From Persicaria tinctoria (lineage: Eukaryota; Streptophyta; Magnoliopsida; Caryophyllales; Polygonaceae), in contig JBANSL010000002.1 in assembly GCA_037127255.1 (NCBI GenBank), positions 10,150,001 through 10,214,000 of the forward strand: a stretch of 64,000 nucleotides of DNA. Direction: 5' to 3'. This document shows, one piece after another, positions 37,716 through 47,805 of the stretch. The notes below the pieces were generated by a model. The model had not been told where the DNA came from. It did no database searches and worked only from the letters and a program-made list of their open reading frames with translations. How positions within the stretch are numbered: the stretch's first letter is position 1; each line of letters begins with the position of its first letter. The position numbers were made by a program, and so were the translations under genes.

Positions 37716-40700
37716 CTAGCCAAGAGCATCCTTTCGGATGATACTACTCAAGACTGCATCTGAGGGGAAGGTCGAGCCAGAGAACCCAATGTCTAGATGA
37801 GATAGACGGTCAGCGGCTTGATTGCCCTCCCTAAAAACATGAGAGACCTCAAATTCAGAAAGCATATTCAGGGCGCATAGAGTGTCGGATAGGAGCATCT
37901 CTATCTCGCAACAACAAGACACACCTGCCTTGAGGCTTTTGATAATACTAAGATTATCGCCTTCAATACAGATACGCGGAATTTTTAGTTCAACTGCTTT
38001 AAGTGTCCCTCTCCACATGCCATAGCATTCTGATCCAATAATAGAAGCGAGTGGAGATGAACCAGATTCAACATACCGAGTTCCGCCTAGACTATCCCTG
38101 ATAATGAATCCGTAAGATCCTAATTTGTTGGAGGAGAATGCACCATCAAAATTTAGTTTGTACCAGTTATTTCTAGGTTTTATCCATTTCGTAGTTCGTC
38201 TTCTGGTCTTTGTGGGTTTTGGCTCTTTGTTATATGTATCCATGTCCGTACTTAAGTCATCAATTTTTGCCTTTTCCCAGTTGGTTAGTTGTTCTTTTGT
38301 GAATGATGCTATTGTTTTTGGGTTGGATTTGATTTTATCAAAGAGAGATTTGTTCCTGAAATACCAAGAACACCACCATGTTGTAGCTAGTAATGAAAAT
38401 TCCGACTTACTTAAAGAGGCGTGGAGAGTGCATAGTAATCCGTTTAAGTTGGTTGTGGTAGCATATACTCCTTGGAGTGTGTTGTAGATTTTAGGAGAGA
38501 GATGTTGTAGGGTAAGCGTTATTGTTGGACAATGAAATAATAAATGATCAGTATCCTCAAAGTTCATTCCGCATGAAGGGCAGTCGGTGGGAATGCCCAC
38601 ACCCCGGGAGGCTAGCTTGGCAGATGTGGGTAGGCCATTTTTGGAGATACGCCACAAGAAATCTTTGATTTTGGGGGAGACGTCAAGCTTCCATATCCAA
38701 TTGAGTTCCGTTACAGAGTGATTTTTTGTTTTGTTAATAAGTTCCATAGCCGAGGCAGTTGAGAACCAACCGTTTTTACTGGGGGCCCAGTATAGCCTGT
38801 CTTGATGGATATGTTTTGGGATTGGCGTTTGTGTAATATTTACCAGAGTTTCTCTACTGACCAGGTTGTTTAAGGTGTTCTGTAATTTATTGGTATCCCA
38901 GGTATGATCCTCCGAGATAAAGCTACCGACCAAAAGGTTAGTGTCTATTGAGTCTGAATTTATAGCTTGTGTCAGTAGGGGGGAATCCCCAATCCAAAGA
39001 TCATTCCAGAAATTTATGGATTTACCATTAGCGATACCCCATCGTAGTCCGCTCTTAAAGAGGGGGATTAGGGAGGTCAGTTTTGACCATTGCCATGATA
39101 CATTTCCTTTTTTCTCGTAATTGAGAATTTGCATGTCTTTCAAATATTTTTGGGATACTAGTTTTACCCAAGGGTTTTCTGGTTCTGCTAGTATTTTCCA
39201 GAGGAGTTTTAGTTGAAGTGCTTTGTTCATGTCTTCAGAGAGGCGAAGACCCAAGCCCCCGTTGGATCGAGATTTGCACACCTCAAACCAGTTAATAAGG
39301 GGTTTGTGTTTAGGGCCTTTGTTCCACAGAAAGTTCCTATTTATCTTGTCTAACTCCTTATGTATGTGTGATGGAAGTAGGAAGCACTGCATAATGTGTA
39401 AGGGTTTTGCTGCGAGGTTGGATTTGATAAGTGTGCATCTTCCTGCTTGTGATAGATTGTTAGCTGTCCATTTTGTTAGTTGAGTTCTGCTAGATTTTGT
39501 GATGTCCTCAAAGGTGGAGTTGGAGACTTTGCCAGTAATTACTGGGCATCCCAGATAAATTCCCAGGTTGGTTGTATATGGTATCTGAAGTTCATTCTTA
39601 ATTGTGTTTTTTATGTTATGTCCTACATTTGGAGTAGTGTAAAATGCTGATTTATGGTAGTTTATACGTTGTCCGGAGTGGTGGCAGAAATTTTGAGTAA
39701 TTGCCTTGATTTGGTCACAAGCCGTTTTGGTGGCGGGAGCAAAAATGATTATGTCATCAGCAAAAGCCAAGAAAGGAATCTTATAGCAGGATCGTTTGAT
39801 TGAGATACCAAGATGACTACGGTGCCGGTCCGTTTCAGTTTGTAGTCCCCGGGCTAGAACTTCAGATACGAGGAGGAATAGGTACGGAGATAGTGGGTCT
39901 CCTTGCCGGAGGCCCTTTGATGGAGTAAATAAGTATGTTGGTTCATTGTTAACAAGGACTGAGTAGGATACAGTTGTTATGCATTCCTTGATCCAACAAC
40001 AGAATTTGTTGCAGAACCCGAATTTATCGAGAATGTTGAGCAAGAAATCCCATCGAACCATATCAAATGCTTTTTCCATGTCCAGTTTGACTGCCATCCA
40101 TCCAGAGTTCCCTTTTTTGTGTTGAAATGAGTGGAATATTTCATTAGCGATTAGGATGTTGTCTTGTATAGATCGCTTTGCAATGAATGCACTCTGTAAT
40201 GGGTGAATAAGCTTGGGGAGAATTTGTCGTAATCTGTTGGCAAGGATTTTGGATATTATTTTGTAAATGGTTGAGCAGAGACTAATGGGCCTAAAGTTGT
40301 TGGTAGTTTTTGGATTATCACATTTGGGTATTAATGTTATAAAAGTGTGGTTGATTTGTTTGAGGATTCTCCCACTTGTAAAAAAACCCTAGGTGGCCTT
40401 GATGACAGAAGGGCCAACTATGTGCCAGTAAGTACGGAAAAATCCGGCGCGGTAGCCGTCGGGGCCCGGTGATTTATCTCTAGCCAGAGAAAAGACAGCA
40501 GCCTTAACCTCAGAGTTCGAGATTGGTTGGGTTAGCAAGTCATTATCAGCTATAGATATTGTAGGCGATATGTTGTCCAAGAGGCTACAAGAACCATGAG
40601 GCAGGGGTGCAGCAGAGAAACGCCCTACGAAGTTCGTCTTAATTTCGTCTCGAATTAGCGGTACTGAGTCAAGGGTAGTTCCATCCTTGGTGACAAGGCT

Positions 40701-41846
40701 TTTTATTATGTTTCTGTTTCTCCGCCCAGTAGCAACGCGATGAAAATATTTGGAGTTAGTGTCCATATTCTTGATATGGATTCGCTTTGCTCGCTGACCC
40801 CAATAGGTTTTTTGAAAGTTTATCAGTTTATTGTATTTATTTAGGAGGCGCTGGTGCTTTATATCTATATTTTTGTCATACTTTGTGAACAGTTGGGCTT
40901 GTAAGTGTTGCATTTCTGATTCAGTATTGACAATTTGTGAGAATACATTCCCAAAGGTTTTCTTGCTCCAAATTTTACTTTTCTTTTTAAGATCTTGGAG
41001 GCGCTTAATCAGTTTAAAGAGATGCGAGCCCGGGGGGTTTAGGCGCCAGGCTTGCTGAACTAAATTCTCGTAATCCTTGTGTTTTGTCCATGCTAGTTCA
41101 AACTTAAAGGGTTGCATTATTGGTAGCTCGTTAGGGAAGAGCTCAAGAGTTATTTGGGAGTGATCGGATGTTGTGAAGGCGTGATTCTTGGTGGTTAAAT
41201 GTGGGAGAATAGCATATATGTTTCTATGAACCAGAAAACGATCTAATTTTTCATAAGTGTTGTTTTCAGCATGTGAGCTTTTTCGCCAAGTAAATTGGTT
41301 TCCAGTCGTGGGGAGGTCTATTAGATCATATTTTAGTATGAAGTCTGTGAGTCTAGAACATCTTGACGCAACGGGAATAGCACCCCCTGGCTTGTCAGAA
41401 GGGCATAAAATATCATTGAGATCACCTACAATGATACATGGATAGGGGCTAGTTTGGATTAGTGAGGTTATCTCGTTCCAAAAGGCTAATTTTTGGTGTT
41501 GGTGTGGGGGGGCATAGACAAATAATATTGTGAACGTCAGGTTTCTGTTGTTGCTGTGATATTCAGATAGAATATATCTATCACCTGATGATATGATTAT
41601 GAAAGTGTCTTTGTTTAGGTGAGAGGATTTCCAAAGCAAACAAAGGCCACCTGATAGGCCGCGTGACGGACAGAATCGGAGATTGTCAAAACCAACACTG
41701 CGCCAAAGAGAGTCTTTCAGAGGGTTTTGGAGTTTGGTTTCTGCTAGTGCTAAAATTTGTATGTGTTCAGCTTTGCATGTTGAGTCTATCTCAGTCCATA
41801 TGTTTTTCCGAGCTAGGCCCCGTATATTCCAATAGCTGATTTTCAT
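37716..41846 (-). pseudogene. LINE ORF2: endonuclease/reverse transcriptase/RNase H with one in-frame stop
   Basis: Starting at the ATG at 41846-41844 (MKISYWNIRGL), the frame runs 1376 codons to 37716, broken only by TAG at 40391-40389. First comes an APE-type endonuclease domain (WNIRG, LAETK, GDLND, TSDH) of about 235 residues. Then comes the reverse transcriptase (FRPISLCS upstream, AFADD at 39767-39753, RQGDPLSPYLFLL), then the Cys-His motif region (CPSCGMNFEDTDHLLFHCP). A C-terminal RNase H follows, with NFDGAF, SECYGMW, EGDNLSI and SHVFREGNQAADRLSHL. The parts before and after the TAG are in the same phase, so it is a single point lesion. In the intact state it would nick target DNA and copy the element RNA in place. 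Confidence 0.93.
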
Positions 41847-43545
41847 TTTTTTATCTGATTTTGAATAGGGGTTGCTAATGGGTGTTGCTTTCGCAGAAAT
41901 GATAGCCTTTGAACCGAGGCAAAGACCAGAACAAAGCAACTGAGAATCATCACCAGTTGCTTGTGAATTTGATTTACAGTCCAAGCAAAGATGCAATTTT
42001 TAGTTTCTTGAGTCCATGAGGTACACAAGAGAATTACAAATTTACAAGTGGGAATGTTGATGTTGAATCCTCTGTTACAGGTGAAGCTATGGTTTACATG
42101 GTACCTAATAAGCCGTTTGCTGCAGTTGTGGTGATGGTGAGCAACACACAGATGGTGTGGTGTACTGCTGCCCCTCCAGTTGCCTGTGTGTGTGATCTGA
42201 TTTGGATATACCTGTGACATGGTTGATGCGTCAAAATGCTCAAGAAGAAATTCCTCTCGAGCATGGTTAGTGTAAAATGTAGAGTATGTATGCAGTTGAT
42301 TGCAATCTAAATTGAAATCGCTAGGGTACAGGGTAATGTCATTGGGGTTTTGGAATACAATTCCTGTCCTGGTAATTTGTTGACAGCATGTCAGAATGCT
42401 CAACTTTGGGTAGAAAATAGTATGTGTAGTTGTAGGTTTGGTGCTAGAAAGCACCTTCTTGAGGATGTTAAGTAGCTGATCAGACTTGGGTAGTGACTGG
42501 TCAGATGGGTTTGGTGGGACAAGATGAACAAAAACACAAATAAAGTTCATATTTTGAAGATTAGGGAACCTGCTACCAGCTAGAAGGTGCAGAAGCTTAA
42601 GCGCCTTGGTTATAGTGGTCCTAGTCAGCAGCAATAGCCAAACAAATTGCCCTTGAGAAGAGTACATCAACATATCAGTGAGCATCATGTGATTGTTTAA
42701 AACTTGCTTGTGATCAGAATTTATGGAATTTATAAACAATGTCAAGAAGGACAAATTCAGCAAGTTCCAGTATATGAAGATCTTGTAAAAATATTGTTGT
42801 TTGAAATATATGGTTTGACATAAGTTGAGATTGATTTCCATCAGAATGTGTAACTCACAGTAACTAGTAAAAGCAACAATTTGGTTTATTGTTGACCAAT
42901 TTATGAACAAATAACTTGTGAAGGCATAAATCTGATTCCTTGTTAATAGATTTGTAAGTAAATAACATTTGAGGTTTGTGTTCATACTAAAGTTGAAATA
43001 CCCCAAATTAATTTTGGGATATTTCTTTAAATAACATTATACTATACTATGTGAAATTGGGAAACCAATAAATTCACATAAAATATATAATATAAATTAG
43101 AATAGTTATATTATTCTAATTTTTTTTTCGTCTAAACATTCTTGCTATTTAATTTATAAAGTTAAATTAAATAGTATTGTCATTCCGCTAATAAATATGA
43201 TATATATATATATATAGATCCGTATATATATATAATATCTAGTCGAAACCATACCTATTTTATTTCTGTCAAGAGTAAGCCCAATAGAAATTGACCCACT
43301 CTTCAACCCAAAAATTCAGCCCAATGGATTGACCCATTTCCTTTTGTCTCTGTTGGTTTGGCCACGGTGAAAAAAAAACACAGAAGGCCGGAGGATAGAA
43401 ATTCTTTTACCTCTTTCCTTCCTCTCCAAGTTCTATCCTTTCCCTCACGATCAACTCAAGAGAGGTTATCCTCAATCTCACCCGCCAGTCCGAGATCTCA
43501 GCTTTGGATCAACCTCTTCCTCCTAATCTGATTCCAGTCCACCAG

Positions 43546-43557
43546 TATAAATAGAGG
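43546..43557 (+). promoter_or_regulatory. TATA box within the solo LTR
   Basis: TATAAATAGAGG stands in a pyrimidine-rich context about 550 bp into the LTR. Transcription from it would run on +, opposite to the host LINE and mtSSB. Confidence 0.6.
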
Positions 43558-44820
43558 AGGATCCCCTCGTCAGTTTCACATTCAAACAACGATTCCCTCT
43601 CCTCTCCCAACTCTCCCGTGAGCCATCACCGACGGCGGTCCAAGCTCAATCACCAGCAGCCCCGACCTCCTATGTCTTCGCTCCCTGCCCAAGCCCGCCG
43701 GCAACCGGTATCGCAGGCCACCACCGCTGATTGCACCACTGCAGTCGGAGCCTCGCCGGAAGCGCAACTGTGAACAGCCGATCGATCGAGCCGGTCGATT
43801 GTCGTAGTCCACCTCCGCCAGCAACTGGGCAGCCTCCCGACGCCGTCGAGCCACTGCCCTTGCCCCGAAACCCATCGCCGTACAGACGAGCCGCGCCACC
43901 TTCATCTTCGATTGCTCCGAAACCCATCGCAGTCCGGCCCGTCTCGGATTTCCGCCACCATTGCCGCGAGCCACCGCTGCCCAGAACCGCCGATTGCCGA
44001 CGACCGGCCCTGTCGGTAGCAATCGCCACCGAGGAGCTCCGTTGGTCCCGTCGTCGTTCGTCCTCGCCTCCTGTGTACGTCAGTTGAAGAAGACGACGAA
44101 TTGGGGCTTTTTAATCTCTTTTGATTAAATTGCAGAATCTCCCCTGTTTTTATTTCAATTTTCGTTTTTGGCCCTTAATTAATTAATTATTAAGTAAAGC
44201 GGCCAATATTTCTAATTTGTTTAACTCTTGCCCATTTCAGCGACACCAAGAAATCTCGAAGCACTCACGCCGGATCCCGCTCCCCAAGGAATTCATACTG
44301 GTATATAATATCTAATTTTATAGAATTAATTCAATTTTAAATTGGGTTAGTAAAGTTAATTTTCTAAAATATCAATATTAAATTTCCTTTTTCCGTTGGA
44401 TTCGATAGCTGTTACAATCTGTCATCAGCTAATCATCGGGAATCAAACGCCCTTTGCGTGTTTCGTGATTCTTTTGTTGTGCCTTTTAAATTCTTCCGCG
44501 TCGAATGCGGCCCTGTGGCCAATTTCCTTGCCAATTTCGATAAATTGTATACCTGTCTGCTTGATGTAATTTATCTTTTTAATCATAAATTGACATGAGT
44601 ATAAACTAATGGGCAATTATCAATTTAATGTGATATGTGTATTAAATGTGACATTTGTTTTATAACTCGAGATAAATAAAAATTGCCCATTTTCATCTTC
44701 CGAATTGCATGAAATTCTGTTTGTTTCTTTCATGCAAATTAATAGCATGCGATATTAAGATCCTTTGAAATATCCGTGCTTGTACGTCCTTGTTGGTCAA
44801 TGTCGTTATTATGATCACCT

Positions 44821-44955
44821 AGTATTAAATATTAAAGTTGTTATAATTTAAAATGTGCATCTCACGTGGTGTGGATTGACTTAAAGTTAGTATTAAATAT
44901 TAAAGTTGTTATAATTTAAAATGTGCATCTCACGTGGTGTGGATTGACTTAAAGT
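44821..44955. repeat. 68-bp tandem duplication in the LTR
   Basis: The units 44821-44888 and 44889-44955 are identical apart from the last base or two. Each starts AGTATTAAATATTAAAGTTG and ends GGATTGACTTAAAG. Confidence 0.95.
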
Positions 44956-45023
44956 CAATGCGAGGGCTATCTCGCAGGTTGGGAATAGTGTAAAGCCCAA
45001 TCTAAAAGGTTCCATGGAATATC

Positions 45024-45190
45024 TAGACTTCAAACAGTCTCAGGTCGCAGTCCTAGTTGAGTCTGGACCCGTGTCCATATTAGACTTCAAAGTCTCAGGT
45101 CGCAGTCCTAGTTGAGTCTGGACCCGTGTCCCTATTAGACTTCAAAGTCTCAGGTCGCAGTCCTAGCTGAGTCTGGACCCGTGTCACTAT
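45024..45190. repeat. Three 55-57-bp tandem repeats in the LTR
   Basis: The units start at 45024, 45081 and 45136. Each reads TAGACTTCAAA(CA)GTCTC, then AGGTCGCAGTCCTAGTTGAG, then TCTGGACCCGTGTC. The units differ by a 2-bp insertion and a few substitutions. Confidence 0.95.
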
Positions 45191-45836
45191 GTTTTATATT
45201 GTGTTATATTTACATATATACATTATTGGGATTATCGAGATTATTAATAGGTGATCAATTCAGTTATATTATACTTCACTTTTACTCGAGGTATAATTCC
45301 TCATCTTATCGTATCATCGATCCTCACGATCATCTGAGTCATGTTTGGAATTTTATCTTTTTACCAGTTTCCACCTTAAATATTCGTGTCTTTTTCCCTT
45401 AACCTATGACATACCGTTTTATGGTCACTGCATGGTTAAAGTCTGAACATTTTCCCTATCATTTGCTAGTCTTAATTGTACTAACCATCCTATTTATTGG
45501 ATGGCTGGTGTCCTTCGTTCTCACGAAACACCAGACCATATTCCACAGGTCGAGTGCAAGCAGCGGAGCATGAGAGAGTTGAAGAGCAGGCTATCATTTA
45601 TTAAATCTTTACACTACAAAGTTTTGGACCTTTAAAGTTCTGCATTCCTACTTTAAGTTTTAGCTGTTTTGGAGTTATTTATACTTTATGGTTTTGGGTA
45701 TCTTCATGTTATTGTGATCGAAAATTTTAAACTAAGATATTTATTCGACTTCCGCTTATATTATTTTATTTCGCTTAAATTATCATCTTGTTTATGGGAG
45801 CATGGTTGCATGTCCCTATAAGCCTCAGGTGAATTC

Positions 45837-45994
45837 AAAGACATTAAAGTCTGCGGATTCACTGGCGCTGTAACGTTCCCTTGGGATTTAAAAGGGGGTG
45901 TTACAAAAGTTATGGAAAGACATTAAAGTCTGCGGATTCACTGGCGCTGTAACGTTCCCTTGGGATTTAAAAGGGGGTGTTACAAAAGTTATGG
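45837..45994. repeat. 79-bp tandem duplication spanning the LTR/LINE junction
   Basis: The copies 45837-45915 and 45916-45994 are identical. Each contains the last 69 bp of the LTR (from AAAGACATTAAAG to GTGTTACA), the AAAGT target copy and five more bases of LINE sequence (TATGG). The duplication therefore happened after the LTR had integrated. Confidence 0.95.
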
Positions 45995-46866
45995 TAAATA
46001 TGTGTGCAGATAGGTAGATTAGTTAAATCAAAGTGGATTAAGGTCTGATAAGGCATAGTTTGATATAGAAGATATGTATGGAGCTTTGTTGTTCTTGAAA
46101 TAAATTTGATACTCAGCAGAGGATGTAGCTCAAAATAACTTGTGAATGCAGATTTCTGATTTCTTGTTAATAGATTTGTGAGTAAATAAAGTTTGAGGTT
46201 TGTGTTCATACTGATGTTATAGAGATTATGTGTGTAGATAGGTAGATTAGTAAAATCAAAGTAGATTAAGGCCTTATAAGGCATAGTTCGATATAGAATA
46301 TATGTGTGCAGCTTGGTTAAATGGTTACAAAAACAAATGGTGGCAGAGAATTTAATAGAAATACCAACAAGTAATATGATGTAAAAGCAAGATAGGGAGA
46401 TCATAGTGTAAGGAGAACCATGGGTGTTGTAGATAATGTTGATATCAAGTAACCTATCAGCTAGTTGATATACCAGTGAATTGGGTGTTATGTTAGTTAC
46501 AGCTAGCCAAAAGTTGGTCATGCTAATTAGGAGATTAAGCACAAAGGAGGATCTGTTTAGCATATAAACAAACAAGAGCCCAAGGTATTGAATGCAGATA
46601 GTAAAATTAGTAAGGATGGTCATCAGTTGTGTAATAGTGTGTAAATGGTATTTGGTTTTCACGTTGTGTAATAGGGGTGTAATGTCAATTTTCCCTTTCC
46701 CCTTATCAGTCTGAGAAGGAGGGAGTGAGATTTTGTTGGGGGTCATATTTCTGCTTCCCAGTGGGTGGAAGATTGGGTTGTTTGAGGGGGTTGCTCACTG
46801 AGGAGGCCCCTGATGGACTACGGGTGTCATTCCTTTCAGAATTTCCCTTTGATTTTTCAGCTAATT

Positions 46867-47110
46867 AAATATTGTACTATATTGCATTTTTTTTATAAAA
46901 AGTAAAGTTTTGAAGATAGTCAACTGTGTGGACCACAGTTGACTATCTTCAACCACAGTCTGTGGTTGAACCGACTAAGAGCATTCTAACAGACGAGGTC
47001 GTCGATCTAAACTGGAGAACGCTCCTCATGCACAGGGGAAATGAGTTCGAGATGCGTCATCTTGTCACTTACTCGGTTCTCTCCCTAAAGGTGTGTGAGA
47101 AAATTTGGAG
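46867..47110. other. DNA flanking the LINE on its 5' side, with paired hairpins
   Basis: It contains the adjoining hairpins at 46912-46970 and a short open stretch (46926-47162, +) with no recognisable domain. Before the LINE insertion this DNA was the upstream region of mtSSB. Confidence 0.5.
46912..46970. repeat. Two overlapping perfect hairpins
   Basis: GAAGATAGTCAACTGTG (46912-46928) pairs perfectly with 46934-46950 across a 5-nt loop. TTCAACCACA (46948-46957) pairs with TGTGGTTGAA (46961-46970) across a 3-nt loop. Confidence 0.9.
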
Positions 47111-47119
47111 TAATAACCA

Positions 47120-47796
47120 GGGAAAACTAATTGAAATACCTCAACTTTTGAGTGTATGGTAAAAATATATCCTAAACTTTCAAATGTAATAAAAATATCC
47201 CGACCTTTGAGAGTGGTGTTAATATATTACCACGGGTTTTCTCATGAGTCAAAAAAGCTGACAGGGCAACCTACGTAAAAATTTTTGACAAGGTTTTTTT
47301 TGGACGGTTTCCTTAGGTAAAAAAAAAAATAATAAAAAAATAAAAATAAAAATAAAGAGTTTGATCAGGTATGAACCCAATGTTTTTTCCTCCCTCTTAT
47401 ATTCTTCCGTGGTCGCTTGTTAAGCTGGTGTGGATTCAATGAGATTGATCGAGATTCGAGGAGGAGGAGTTGATTGACTAGGTTTAAGGTTGATTTTTTC
47501 ATCATTAAAAATGAAAATCAGTCGTTGGGTATGAACTCGGTTTAACTTTTTTTTTTTGTTTCTTAAAGAAACCGTTCAATAAAACTCAATTTTAGTACTA
47601 ATTTGTATAAACGCTTTCAATTAGGCTTCCCTGTAAATTCCACATAGGTTGTCTTGTCAGCATTTTTGGCCGGTAAGAAAACTCGTGGTAATATATTACC
47701 ACTACCCTCAAAGGTTGGAATATTTTTATTATATTTGAAAGTTTATGATATATTTTACCATACCCCCAAAGGTGGGGGTATTTTAATTAGTTTTCC
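47120..47796. mobile_element. Mutator-like non-autonomous element with long terminal inverted repeats
   Basis: The left arm from GGGAAAACTAATTGAAATAC to about 47280 is mirrored at 47640-47796, ending GTATTTTAATTAGTTTTCC. The arms are about 160 bp at roughly 80% identity. Flanking 9-bp duplications TAATAACCA (47111-47119) and TAATAACAA (47797-47805) fit the Mutator class. The interior has no transposase. Confidence 0.85.
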
Positions 47797-47805
47797 TAAT
47801 AACAA

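Larger units (their letters stand above)
42994..45905 (+). mobile_element. Solo LTR of an LTR retrotransposon, 2.9 kb, inside the LINE
   Basis: It begins TGAAATACCCC and ends GGGGTGTTACA, near-perfect inverted termini of the TG...CA type. It is flanked by the 5-bp duplication AAAGT (42989-42993 and 45906-45910, the latter copied again at 45985-45989). A TATA box (TATAAATAGAGG, 43546) is followed by a GC-rich leader-like block (43600-44090). No primer-binding site, gag-pol or second LTR was found, so unequal recombination to a solo LTR is inferred. The length suggests a Tekay/Ogre-type Ty3 lineage, but this is uncertain. Confidence 0.85.
41843..46746 (-). pseudogene. LINE ORF1-like frame, split by a solo LTR
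   Basis: An ATG at 46746-46744 opens MTPNKISLPPSQTDKGKGKI and stays open into the LTR. On the other side the frame resumes at about 42993 and ends at TGA 41845-41843. Removing the LTR plus one AAAGT copy (2996 bp) puts both halves in one frame across the target site, giving roughly 630 codons. The composition is odd: rich in Leu, Ile, Thr, Tyr and Phe, poor in charge, with degenerate internal repeats (TNLLTRNQ, FDxTNLPIxTH). I see no CCHC knuckle or other ORF1 domain. It may be real ORF1, or a stop-poor 5' region that is not translated as such. Confidence 0.5.
37645..46848 (-). mobile_element. Near-complete LINE (L1-clade type) with nested solo LTR
   Basis: The 18-bp sequence TTGATTTTTCAGCTAATT occurs at 37627-37644 and 46849-46866. 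On the minus strand the element starts at 46848 and ends in an A-rich (AAAAT)n tail at 37645-37681, next to the left duplication. After removal of the nested LTR insertion (2996 bp) it is about 6.2 kb, the size of a full plant LINE. It has an ORF1-like frame, an ORF2 (endonuclease, reverse transcriptase, Cys-His region, RNase H) and internal repeats in the 5' third. The perfect target duplication argues for a recent insertion. Confidence 0.95.

Noticed and set aside
41843..43006. An ORF starting at 43006 as a free-standing gene
   Set aside because: Its apparent start is a TTG in the LTR terminus. The frame is the continuation of the interrupted LINE ORF1-like frame.
43582..44087. Overlapping Pro/Arg-rich and Gly/Arg-rich open frames on both strands in a GC-rich block
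   Set aside because: They lie inside the solo LTR, overlap each other antisense, have low-complexity composition and no domain. GC-rich leader sequence explains the lack of stops.
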